Positions 1 to 10,843 of a DNA stretch of 64,000 bases are shown in pieces. A program made the translations under genes and the position numbers. The notes under the pieces are model-generated. The model did no database searches and was not told the DNA's origin. It saw only the letters and a list, made by a program, of their open reading frames with translations. This DNA is from Gymnopilus junonius (taxonomy: Eukaryota; Basidiomycota; Agaricomycetes; Agaricales; Galerinaceae), in assembly GCA_015501075.1 (NCBI GenBank), contig JADNYJ010000163.1:1-64000 (forward strand), written 5' to 3'. How positions within the stretch are numbered: the stretch's first letter is position 1; every line of letters begins with the position of its first letter.

Positions 1-92
1 TCGTGTATTTATACTACACGTAGATTACCTAGCATTAACATCACACACGGGGATGAGCTTGAAAGAGTTTATTACAATGACGACCATCATCA

Positions 93-2534
93 CTACTCTA
101 CACGCCTGATCCTAAGAGGCAGCCTTGGTTCGACTTCTCCAGCCACCTTGGGCCTGCGGAAAATAGCCGGATGGGATTCAATCTTTGTGGTGGGTCCATT
201 CGGGAGTTCAAATGTGTAGTTCCGAATTAAAACAGACAGAACGGCCTGCATGAAGGTTCGACGATTCAGTAAATGGCTTAAGATATTAGTAAAGGAAAGG
301 GTTCAAAAATATACCTTGAATTCAACCAACGCAAAGTTCCTCCCAAGACAAAATCTCGCCCCGTCCGAGAACGTCAGGAGATGTCGATGTCCTTGGATTT
401 CCTTGGCCCCTGCTATACCCTTGCCTTCAGGTTCCACCCACCGTCGGGCTCGAACTGCGTGGCGTTAGGACCCCAGAACATCTCAGCGCGGTTCATGTAC
501 AGGATCGGTGCGGTTATGGTTTCGCCTTTCTTGATGACCAGAGAGGAGACTTCTTCCCCAGAGGATGTTTTGATGGGGGCACTGAACGGTATGACGTCGT
601 CTTCTGTTGCCTGCAAGTGAGTCAAAGTAAAGTAGTTAGTACGAACGTCAATGGTGCGCACGAAGAGTGAGATATGTACCACTCGTGTGGTGGCGGCCAC
701 GGGAGGATGCAACCTGAGTACTTCTAGTGTCACAGCGTCAAGATAGGGAAGCCCTGTTGAGAGTTGGTCGAATGACGGATCGGGATCGGATCCTTCTGAT
801 AGTAGTTGCGCAAGTTCCTGGCGGAGTTTTTGCTGCTTCTCAGGTCTTCGGCATAATTCGATGAGAGCCCACTATGATTGATTTAGCGTAGTTAAGTATG
901 AAGACGTTCTCCAGGAGAGCAATCAGGATCACTCACAGTAAGGCTGACTTGAGTATCAAAGAAAAAAGGATGAAGGTGAGTTCTGGAATGAGATGCAAGA
1001 TAGGCTAAGAGACAGGGACCTTACTTGAGGTCGTTTCGAAGCCTGATAAAGTGTGCGTTAATTTAGTTCGTTGCAAAAGTCTGATACAATGTCATACGTA
1101 CCAGCTATCAGCAACACATTCTGTAAGATAATGCGGTCATTCATTAGTTAGGTTACGTGTACCACGTCAGCGTTATTTGCTGCATACCATCTGACAAAAG
1201 GCGTTATCAGGATTATTGAAAGGGAATGACATAGTATGTAATCACCTGAGAGAGGACCTCTGCTCGGGACATGCCAAGCGACGTGCTGCTCATTTCAGCT
1301 TTGGCTAAAGTAAAACGAATAAGCCTGCCAACGTCTGACACCTGAGGAAAAAAATAGCATACTAAGTAACCCAATAATGGACTTATCCTCCGGTGCAATG
1401 GGCTTCCCGTCAGTTCACTCCGATTTCTCTTTAAAACCTCATCAGCAATCTCGCCCATGGTCGCACGCATGCGCTTGATCGTCCGATTCTGCTTGGTTGG
1501 GAGGTGCTGCAGCCAAGGGAAGACGGGGCTTAGGAGAAATACAATACGACCAAAGAGACTGTTGGAGGAGTTGGAGAAGGACTCGAAAACGTCGATGATA
1601 GGAGTCTTTACGCCGTCGAGGGCTTGGAAGTCATGTCCGAAGCCGGCAATGCCGATTGAGTCTAGGCTGGAAAGAATGGCAAGGTTCAGAAGGGTTTTGA
1701 GGTTAATAAAAGTTAGGGTTACTTACGAAATGTGATTCATCCTAAGTCAGAGCAGCATCAGCCTTTGGAAGAGGTTTGTGACGCTCAAGTAAGACTGACC
1801 ACGCTTGAACGTCAATCATAGCTTCTCCAGAAGCAGCGCTGAGTGTCGAGTCCCAATGTGCTTTCAACTACATACGCAGAGGGAGGATTGAGCGGACCTA
1901 GAAAGAGTGGTAGCCAGCAGACGGTGATCACCTTGTACGCTGCATCATAGAATACATGAGTCAGCTTGCGAATAGCGGCGTTACTGAAGGCAGGCGAGAG
2001 CGCCTTGCGTTGTCTATGATCATAGGCACAACGCCTCAGTGAGAAATTGAGTTGCACGAACAATCAATCGCTTACCTGCGATGACTTTCCCCCTCAGCAT
2101 AGAGCAGACCACGTCCGAACTGCATACGAAACACATCAACATTAAAGGACACTGAAATACCCTGAACTCTGAAGGAAACACACCAAATTCCCAATGAACA
2201 CCTTCGCGAACCTCGTTTGAACATATGCAAACGTCTCCTTGGCGTAGAAGTGTGCTATAGCCCTGGGATCACAAATTATGATGCGACTCGACCCTAGCGG
2301 CCCCGCCACACGAAAGGCGGGTCCATATCTCGTCGCCCACTGCTCGTGCAATGCTCCTTGGTCGTCTGATTTAACCAAGACGCGGAGAGCGCCGAAGAGG
2401 AGACTGGGGTTGGGCGGCCCGGTGAGTTTGGTCGCTTTGGTGTTGGTGAGACTGCGCCTAATGAAGGAGAAAAAGAAGAAAAGAAGGCTGGCGAGAACGA
2501 GGGGGAGTATGAGGTCTGAAGACGATGGCAACAT
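93..2534 (-). CDS. Cytochrome P450 (copy 1), two frame breaks
   Basis: A basidiomycete microsomal P450 (heme monooxygenase). It starts with a hydrophobic N-terminal anchor (MLPSSSDLILPLVLASLLFF) and the hinge GPPNPSLLFG. Later exons carry the helix-C region (QRKALSPAFSNAAIRKL), the I-helix (AGFETTS), the ExxR segment (EVLRLHPPV) and the heme loop (FSDGARFCLG). I count about ten introns and an 11-nt micro-exon at 937-947. The frame breaks twice. Near 444 the expected FEPERW box reads FEPDGGW, and near 1404 the frame shifts before the segment APEDKSIIGLL. Each is repaired by one added base. The gene is a tandem paralogue of the P450 at 2746-5207. Substrate is unknown. It could be a recent pseudogene or an intact gene with consensus errors; I favour errors because the rest of the motif set is kept. 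Confidence 0.85.
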
Positions 2535-2745
2535 GGTGGTTTGTGGTAGAATTGCACGGTGGGAATGTCAAGAGCACTGTCGTCAGACTCAACAGCGATG
2601 ACAGAGTCGGCGAAACCGGCTTGCTGAGTACTATAATTACACCTGTGACGAGTACAAATATGAAGAGGCGACCAGACTACGATATACAAGGTAAAGTATA
2701 CTGAACATTACAAGATGCAAGACAAGAGGACGAAGTAGAGAAAAT

Positions 2746-5207
2746 TCACTCTACTCTTCTCACTTTCAAGGGAACCTTTGCACCGACTTGTCCAGCAACC
2801 TTGGGCCGAGGAAGGATGGAAGGATGCTTGTCAATCTTGGTATTAGGTCCGTCAGGGAGTTCAAACGTATAGCTCCGAATCAGAACCGACAAGACAGCCT
2901 AACAGAACAGAATAAAAATGTGACATGTCAATGAGCAATCCATGCCACAGCGCAGTGAACTATGGCCAAATCCACAGAAACTTTAGAACGAACCTTGAAC
3001 TCAGCCAACGCAAAGCTCCTCCCAAGACACGTCCTCGATCCATCTGAGAACGTCAGGATATGCTTATGTCCCTGAATTTCTTTAGCCCGAGTCAGGGCTA
3101 ACCCATCAATCTCCAACCACCGCTCGGGTTCAAACTCTTTCGCATTGGGTCCCCACAGCACTTCAGCGCGGTTCATGTACCTAATGGGCGAAGTGACGAC
3201 GGTGCCTTTCTTGACGAAGAGAGAGTTGAGCTGTGCACCAGAGGAAGTGGTGACTGGGATAGAAAAGGGTATTATGTCGTCTTCTGCGGCCTGTTAATCA
3301 TGAATAGAGATTATTTTGATTTTGTGAGCCGAGTTGTGTTGCACAAAATGAAAATAACTTGGCTTACAACGCGGGTGGTTTCTGTTACAGGGGGATGAAG
3401 TCTCAGAACCTCTTGTACCACTGCATCCAGGTACGGAAGCCCTGTCGAGAGTTGATCGAAAGTGGGGTCGCTGCCGACAAATTGTGATAATTCCTCTCGC
3501 AATTTCTGTTGCTTCTCAGGTTTTCGGCATAGTTCAATAAGGGCCCACTGAAAAGTGCCAGCAGGAAGAGCATGAGATGAGGCAAAAGAAAAGGAATGAT
3601 AGAAAAACGCACAGTAAGGCTAACTATTGGTGTCAAGCAGGAGAAGGAATATCAACCAAATGTAATAAACGAGGCGTTAAATATCGGACTGACTTGAAGT
3701 CGTTTCATAACCTGCAAGTGTAATGAGTCAAAATGCTGCTAATTTGAAGTTTAAATCGATGCTCTCATGCATACCAGCTAACAACAGAACATTCTAACAT
3801 TCATGTTTAGAGAGATTGCCCTAATGTAATAATCTCGAAACTTACCATCTGCGAACATACGTCAGTAAGCAAAAAAAAATTGGCCAAAAGAAAAAGAAAA
3901 GCTCGCTTGTGCAAGAATCTCTTCCTGCGACATCCCCAAAGACGAGCTGGTCATCTCGGCTTTTACTAAGAAAAAACACACAAAAAGAAAAGAAACATCA
4001 TTTTCCACTGACATCATAACACAGCGAAAAAAAACCAACTCAGCAGCCCAATAATCGACTTATCTTCCCCCACTCCCTTCTCCTTCCGGTTCCTCGTCAA
4101 CAATTCATCCGCAATGCCACTCATCGTCTGGTTAAGCCTCTTGAATATCCGATTGTGCTTCGTGGGCAGGTTTTGGAGGACGGGAAGGACAGGACCTAGG
4201 AGGAACACGAGGTTGGAGAGGAACGAGGTGTCGCCGCTCCCGAAGGAGTCAAATACGTCCACGACGGGTGAGTTGAGTCCGTCTAAGGCGTGGAAGTCGT
4301 GTCCGAATCCCGCGATTCCTACTGAGTCGAGGCTGACGGAGGGAAGATTAGGGATGAGTTAGAAGAGTAAGAAGATCAAAAGAAGGGAAATGGAAATTTA
4401 CGAGATATGGTTCATCCTGGGTCTGTTATGAGCTACAATATTTCTAAGAGAGGAAGGAGAAGACAGACCAGACTTGGACGTCGACGGATGCCTCTCCTGA
4501 AGCAGCGTCTAGAGTGGAGTCCCAGATCGCTTTCATCTGTAGCAATAACACATCAGATCAATTTTTTGATAAAATTATAAATAAATAAGGAAAAAAAAGT
4601 GCGTTACTATAATTTGCATACCTTATAAGCAGCGTCATAGAACACAGGCGTCAGCTTCCTGATTGCAGCATTGCTGAATGCAGGTGATAAGGCTTTGCGT
4701 TGCCTGTTAAAATTCAAATGGTAAATTAATCGCTGGAATGAATTGAGCAGGACAATGGTCATCGCTCATTCACCTCCGATGACTTTCGCCTTCGGCCCAT
4801 AATAAACCCCGTCCAAACTGCAATATAAACGTCATCTTTAGTTAAACTGAGCGTTGAGTAAAGAGAAAAAAATCGCATACCAAATTTTCGATAAACACTC
4901 GCGACAACTTGGTCTGGACATATCCAAACGTCTCTTTGGAGTAAAAATGCGCGTTGGCCCTTGGATCGCAGATGACGATGCGGCTCGAGCCAAAGCCTCC
5001 TGGTACGCGAAACGCAGGGCCATATTCCTGTTCCCAGTGCTCATAGATGAGCCCTGGGTCATCGGACTCGTTCAGGAAGCGGTAAGAGCCGAAAAGGTAG
5101 CTCGGGTTTGGGGGGCCGTTGAGTTTGGATTGAGTGGATAGAGAGAGAAGGTCAAAGATACGGTATAAGATGCCGGAGAGGATGGTGAAAATCAAGAGGG
5201 AGAGCAT
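2746..5207 (-). CDS. Cytochrome P450 (copy 2)
   Basis: An intact-looking basidiomycete P450. Exon 1 encodes an N-terminal membrane anchor (MLSLLIFTILSGILYRIF), the hinge GPPNPSYLFG, and GSSRIVICDPRANAHFYSKE. Further exons give RQRKALSPAFSNAAIRKL, the I-helix AGYETTS, EVLRLHPPV (ExxR), the FEPERW box and the heme loop FSDGSRTCLGRSF with the axial cysteine. The last exon ends KVPLKVRRVE. I chose the start at 5207 because it matches the start of the neighbouring copy; an in-frame upstream start at 5453 would add 82 residues with no P450 character. An 11-nt micro-exon (3613-3623) supplies part of the I-helix. The exon order matches copy 1, so the pair arose by tandem duplication. Substrate is unknown; such pairs serve secondary metabolism or xenobiotic oxidation. 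Confidence 0.9.
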
Positions 5208-6112
5208 ACGTGGGTGGAGGGTGGGGTTGAAGGTGGGGATTGGAGGAATCTTGGAAGATAGATTGTCGCTGTTGCATTCATGGTGGATTGTAGACGAGAG
5301 AGGATACTGAAATTGGGCAGGAGAGAAGTCATCTTCAATCCTATCTGAAGGTGCTCTGTCATCGTCGAATTCATAGTGGAGGATCAATTGCGGGGGCTCA
5401 CCAAGGACCGCGTAAAGTCGTGCTACTTCGTATTTATCGGCGGATAGCGTCAAATAACGTTAATTGCGATAGTGTACATAAAATCCCCATGTTCTAATTC
5501 ATGAGAGGCATATGACCCTATGCACGATATGCAATGTCAGGACATGTCATTGCTGCCTTGATTTGCCGACAATCAAATAGCGGTATGGATGCATGGACTA
5601 GGTCATGTCAGTGCCAGTGGCGCTGAGCCCTGTTGGCATGTTCCCCGAGAGACTGGATGCGGATGAGTCCCCGAATTGTGTCTTGTGTATGAACAGGTAC
5701 AGAAAAATAGCGACCCTACCAAGGTAAGTGATGCACAACGTTCAGGTGACAACGACAGAAGTTAATTGAGAGATAACGCAATTGGACGCCTCGCAGAGAA
5801 TTATGGGCGTCAACAAGAGCTGCAGCAATCCTTCCAGCAGTGATGTTGAAGAGATTAAAATAGAGCGCGTCACGCTTCAAGAGTCAAATAACACCATCAC
5901 GTGACAATACCCGAGTCACAACTGTGCCGCAGCCGAGTTCCGTCATCGGAACTCACCAATCCACCGCCATTATTCACCGTTTCCGTAATTTCTAGAGGCA
6001 CCTACTAGTTCTTGGTGGTCGAAATAGATCAAGATATTGTAAGTATATCTTCATTATATCTAGGTTTATCAATAGCAATTATTCCCAAGACTTTGTATCC
6101 AGGATCATCCAA
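5208..6112. other. Intergenic, between P450 copy 2 and TCF25
   Basis: This is a shared upstream region for two divergent genes. I see no further gene, repeat or RNA. An open frame continues upstream of the P450 start to 5453 but looks like leader sequence. Confidence 0.6.
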
Positions 6113-9087
6113 ATGCCACCGCGTCTGAACAAAAGACAACAGAGAGAACTGGAAGAGTTGGAGGCATTGAAGTCCTCCGAGGTTCTGAATTCTCCAAGCG
6201 ATGAAGAATTGGAGGCAGGTCCTTCAGACCGTCGGAATGGTGGCGCAGGAGGAGTGTTCATGAATGTAAGATCTTATCTAATCTCGTCCACGATAAAATC
6301 TTGACTAATTGAAGGGAAATGCAGTTCTTACCGCGGAGGAAAGTGAGGAGGAAGAGGAGCAGGCTGTCAAGTCCAAGAAGGTACGTCCATGTTTTGCCGT
6401 CTTTATTTTTGATGGCTAATTAGGACTGTCAGTCAAAGAAGAAAAAAAGAAGGCGGTGGAACCTACTACTAACGCGCCACCACACCCACCTAAACCTGTG
6501 AGAGAGCCACCAAAGTCTACTCCAGTACATTCTACTGTTAAGAATGAGAAGAAAGCCCAGAAGAAAGCGCGACAGAAGGAGAAGAAAGCCGCTAATGACG
6601 AGTTGGATCAAGCCCTGGCAGAACTTTCCATCCAGTATGTGTGGCGTGTTTTCCTATCGTCCTCCAAATTCACCAATCATCTAGGTACCCAGTCTCTCAG
6701 AAAATAACCCAAGCAGCATCAGGCAAATCTTCCCTAGCAGACCTCCTTTCGGTATCCCTGCAACACCTCGACGGCGAAGCCGAGATGCGGAGGTTCTTTG
6801 GGTCTCGAGTCGTCCAAGCCAGCCGAGCAGAAGGATCGGCATCTTCCAAGAGGAAAGTTCCAAATGTCAAATCGAACCTCACACGATTTCAGCCGACGTG
6901 GTGGGCTGCGAAGGGTCGTGAAGGACTTTCTTTGCGCGCATTGAGTGATGAAGAGGTGGGGGCAAAGGTGGAGAGGCATCATTGGATGCCAATGCAGGAG
7001 AAGTGGTGGACTGTCGAGTACAGTAAGAAGTACACGAGCATTACCAAGGCGTTCATGGGTACTGTTCTCTCTGGAGGTACGCTTGTGCTTCGTGTAAAGA
7101 AATGTCTTCCTGACTATCTCGAATTAGATCCTCAAGGGTTTTGGGACCTTCTAGGTACCCTTCCATGGCACGCAGATACGCTCCTTCAGATATCAGAAGT
7201 TTACCGACATCGAGAAGGTCGGTGATCAGTTTGATTAAGCTTTGACGATAAATCTGATGATGGTTTACTTAGAAATGCGCAGGCTGTCGACTTTATAGAT
7301 CGAGCACTCTTCACGTACGAACGCGCTTTCATGGGTGCTTTTACGTTTACGACAGGTTTGAATCGACTGGACTTTGATCGTGTCGAGAATAGACCTTTCT
7401 TCCTTGCTCTACATCGTCAGGTCACGTACGTCTTTCCATTTTAACACACGCGCATTCCTTCTAAAATTAAACATTATTTCCAGTGACCTCAACGCAGAGG
7501 CTGCGTCCGGACAGCATTCGAATTCGCTCGGCTTCTGTACTCCATTGATCCATGGACCGACCCACACGGCGCAGCATTCCACCTTGATTTTGTCGCCATC
7601 AAGTCAGGCATGCATGAGTGGCTTCTGGATATGTACGATGTCTTTGAAGATCGGCTAGCCAAGAATGGTGGTCAACTTCAAAATCGGTTGATCCCGTCTC
7701 TCTTGCCTGGCTGGGCGTATGCTAGAGCTTTGGCGCTGCGGATTTCAGAGGACGCGAGGAAAGAAGAGGTACGAGGATCTTGTTTTAGATTTGTTCGCCT
7801 GATTTTGACTCTTGCTTTGCGTACTTAGGACCATACAGCTAGTTCAGAGGCCCTGAAAGAGGCCGCACGCGACTTCCCATCTATTGTGCCCCTTCTGGCT
7901 GATAAACTGGATGTGCCAATACCTGCTAACGTCCGCGCTCACAAGGATTTCAAGATTATGACTGATCGCTAGTATGTTGCCTTCTGTTTTCGAAAATTCC
8001 GATATGAACCACGACTTACGACCATTTTACAGTTACTTGTCAGATTCAATGGGCATCCTCCATATCCTATCTCACCTGTACGTCCAACGTTCATCGCCAA
8101 TTTGGAAAGACCACTCCGCCTGGTTCTCATCCACAATCACCTCCGCCTTCCCTTCAACACTCCCTTCAACGCTCCCCACAACCGGGCGGCGCAAGTCCTT
8201 CCTAAATCAATACGAGAATCCACACCTGCGATACTCCGTGTATCGACACATCATGGTACTGGAAACCTCGTATCGACACCTGTTCTCTTTCATCCCTAAA
8301 CAGGTGCTGGAAGCCAAGTCGTTGGCGTGCGATCCGTTGCCTCCGCTGACAAAGATAAGCGAGTATGATGATGAGTTCTTTAAGAGTGTGGAAGATGCGT
8401 TCTCGAGTCGGTCGAGGACAAGGAGGCAGCGTGCGGTGGATGAGAGGCGGTTGGCGCAGATGATCCCAGATGCAGCGTTTAGGCAGCAATTGCAGGTTAG
8501 TTCACTTTTTTTTCAGGTTTCACATACTAATTTATTTCGAATAGGGCTTCTTCGATGCCAACCCTCACTTCCAAGAACGATTTCCAGGCGGCATACTCCA
8601 ATTTGCCCAGATGATGGGCCAGCTCCCGCCTGACGTCCTTGAGGACTTGTTGGTCGTCGAAGCCGCCAATGTAGCAGCTGCAGGCGGCGGTGGCGGCGGT
8701 GGTATGCCTGGTGCGTTTGGTGAAGAGGATTTCGTAATCGATGACGAGCAACTTGCCGCGGTGCCTCCTGTGCCCATGTTCGCGCCCTTTGCTCAGCCAA
8801 TGGTCGGTGCCTTTGTGGACGACGAAGAAGATGAAGGTGAGGAGGATGACGAGGACGAGGACGAGGATGAAGAGGACATTTCTGTTAGTTTCCTTCTCTT
8901 GTAACGTATCTCTTTCGGCGAATGTGGTTTACTGATTGTGCTTTTTGACCTACCATTACAGCCCATGCCACGCGTCTTGCGAAACATTATTGGACGATTC
9001 TTTGGAAGGAACACGCAGCCTGAGGAGTCATCTTCGGATGAGGATGATGGACCAGAGGCTCCGAGGGATGACACGGGTGTAGATTGA
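6113..9087 (+). CDS. TCF25: TCF25/Rqc1 homologue (ribosome quality control)
   Basis: This homologue of TCF25/NULP1, called Rqc1 in yeast, belongs to the ribosome quality-control complex that handles stalled 60S nascent chains with Ltn1 and Rqc2. The N-terminus (MPPRLNKRQQRELEELEALK) is followed by a lysine-rich stretch (KKAQKKARQKEKKAANDEL). The family core includes HADTLLQISEVYRHRE, DFIDRALFTYERAFMGAF, LDFDRVENRPFFLALHRQV, GCVRTAFEFARLLYSIDPW and LPSLLPGW-like segments. The C-terminus has a seven-glycine run and a long Asp/Glu tract (about 8815-8880) before a final short exon. About nine introns are present. The frame breaks once near 7490: CTCAACGC must be CTCCAACGC to give DLQRRGC. Because this gene is widely conserved and presumably needed, that break is best read as a consensus error. 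The start is the first ATG of the family N-terminus. Confidence 0.93.
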
Positions 9088-9830
9088 TTATGTTGAGTGT
9101 TTTCGCGTACATTACATCGGATAATTGATTAGATTTTTCTTCCTTGATGACTCGCTCCAGTAGCTGAGAGAAGGGTAATGACTTGTACGTCCTGTCGTAT
9201 AAGGCATACTTGAAGGTTCTGCTTCATGTCTGCATTCCACCTTTCGCTTCAGATGGGTTAAGCGGTACACGGAGAAATATTTCCTTGGGTGCTTTATGTC
9301 ATTTTCTCCTGATTTCTAACGTTCAACTCACACGCAGAGTCATGACTTACTGACTAGATAGAGCAAGCGATACAATATGTTTCTCGCCAAACTGATACGG
9401 GCATGTCATACCGTCGCCTGCATGACAATTTTAGCACGACGATCGCACGAGGCACCCGACGCTTACCTGTTATAGTAGCCGTCGGGTCGGCTTTTCCATG
9501 GTCAGTCACTTTGGAGCAGTTCTGGCGGTACCGTTTCAGGCGTCATTTCCTTCTGTGCTTATAGGCATAGTGGAATAGCGGTTAAGGAAAAAGATATTAT
9601 TGACAGCTTGGGACATTTTGCGAAGGTGAGTCAGTGGAAGCTCAACGTTTTCGGGTTTCATCCCTTTTGTAACGTAATTCACAATGATCTCTTCTCCAGG
9701 GTTAACTCGACTACAGGGACCGCGCAGAGCATGCCCACTTATGCGAGCCAGGTATAAAAGAGGTCCTATACTCAACTTCATTTCTTCAGTCCTCCCAGAC
9801 AAACTTTCAGACTAATCAACTCAACCAACA
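9088..9830. other. Intergenic, TCF25 to LysM gene
   Basis: Holds the 3' flank of TCF25 and the promoter of the LysM gene. I see nothing coding. Confidence 0.6.
9753..9760 (+). promoter_or_regulatory. TATA box of the LysM gene
   Basis: TATAAAAG lies 71 bases before the ATG at 9831, followed by a pyrimidine-rich leader ending CTCAACCAACA. Spacing and sequence fit a core promoter. Confidence 0.6.
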
Positions 9831-10494
9831 ATGTTCAAGTCCACTTTCAAGTCTCTTGCTATTGTCGCCTTGGGTAATGAACGGATTTCCTTCTTAAATT
9901 TTCGTAAATGAATGGCTGACCACCATTTTATCCAGGTGCTATGCTGACCGGTGCTCAATCGCTTCCTGCCAATTGCTCCAGGACGTACACAGTCCAGTCC
10001 GGAGATTTCTGCGACAAGATTTCTGCATCTCAGAACGTCTCCACGTATGTCCTCTTTATATTACTCAAAACATCTTTACTAAACGTCATTTACCAGGTAC
10101 CAGCTGGCTACTGTAAACAGCGGAATCATTGACCCTCTTTGCGACAACTTGTTTGTCGGCGAGGTAAGTCTATAGCAGAGCAGAGTTCCTCCAAACTACA
10201 CTATTAATTGATTCGTGATCATATGCATAGGTCATTGCCTAGGAATCAAGGGAATGGACTGCGACACCGTCCAGTCGTCAAGATGGAGATGGATGCCCCG
10301 CTATTGCATCTCAAGCAGGCATCTCCCTTGGAGACCTCCTACTGACAACCCGAACGTCAACGCGGCTTGCACCAATATCTACCCTGGCGAAGTAAGTCTA
10401 ATTCATTCTTTACTATATGTTTGTCTTGGTTGACCTTGCGCTTCCAAAGGTTCTTTGTGTCGCTCCTGTCGTTAATTCCACTATCACTGCCTAA
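9831..10494 (+). CDS. Small secreted LysM-domain protein, frame broken in exon 4
   Basis: This encodes a small secreted chitin-binding LysM protein of the kind fungi use as effectors or wall proteins. Exon 1 and the start of exon 2 give a signal peptide (MFKSTFKSLAIVALGAMLTG then AQS). The LysM repeat follows: CSRTYTVQSGDFCDKISASQ, then a segment reading YQLATVNSGIIDPLCDN. Exon 4 should read CLGIKGMDCDTV and then GCPAIASQAGISLGDLL and TDNPNVNAACTNIYPGE. The last exon gives VLCVAPVVNSTITA and stop. Exon 4 needs three single-base additions to stay in frame: GTCATTGC near 10235, GGAGATGG near 10290, and CTCCTACTG near 10340. All three are contractions of a two- or three-base run. It is either a young pseudogene or a gene damaged by consensus errors. 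A TATA box lies upstream. Confidence 0.8.
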
Positions 10495-10685
10495 GTTTGA
10501 CCAATTGTCAGCTGGGGTATGGATACAGCAAGCGTGTTCTAGCCTGGCCTTTCACCAGATCCAAGTCTAGCTAGTGCTGTAGATTAACACACAATGTATT
10601 CTCCATATTAGATGTCAACATCTTTAAACACTGTTTTACTACTTAGCCAGGTACATTGAGCTGAGGATGGTAAAAATGATATACA

Positions 10686-10795
10686 GTCACATCCAACTGT
10701 ACATAGAGTTGATGTTTACTATCGCAGCTGACTTTTTCTCGCCCATTCTGAGAGGAAGGCACGAGTGACGTTTAGAGCTCCGAAGAAATTAGCAA
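10686..10795 (-). pseudogene. Relic SDR exon
   Basis: This 110-base stretch matches the minus-strand SDR exon at 13990-14098 with about three quarters identity by eye. It translates to [14 protein letters not shown] before decaying. No flanking SDR exons are visible, so it is an isolated, truncated copy of the neighbouring gene. It lies just beyond the 3' end of the METTL16 gene. Confidence 0.7.
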
Positions 10796-10843
10796 GAAAC
10801 TGACCTGCACGGTCCAACTATGCTACGTCCTACGTTCCGGCTT

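Noticed and set aside
8527..9074. Minus-strand Ser-rich open frames over the TCF25 C-terminus
   Set aside because: They mirror the Gly run and the Asp/Glu tract of TCF25.
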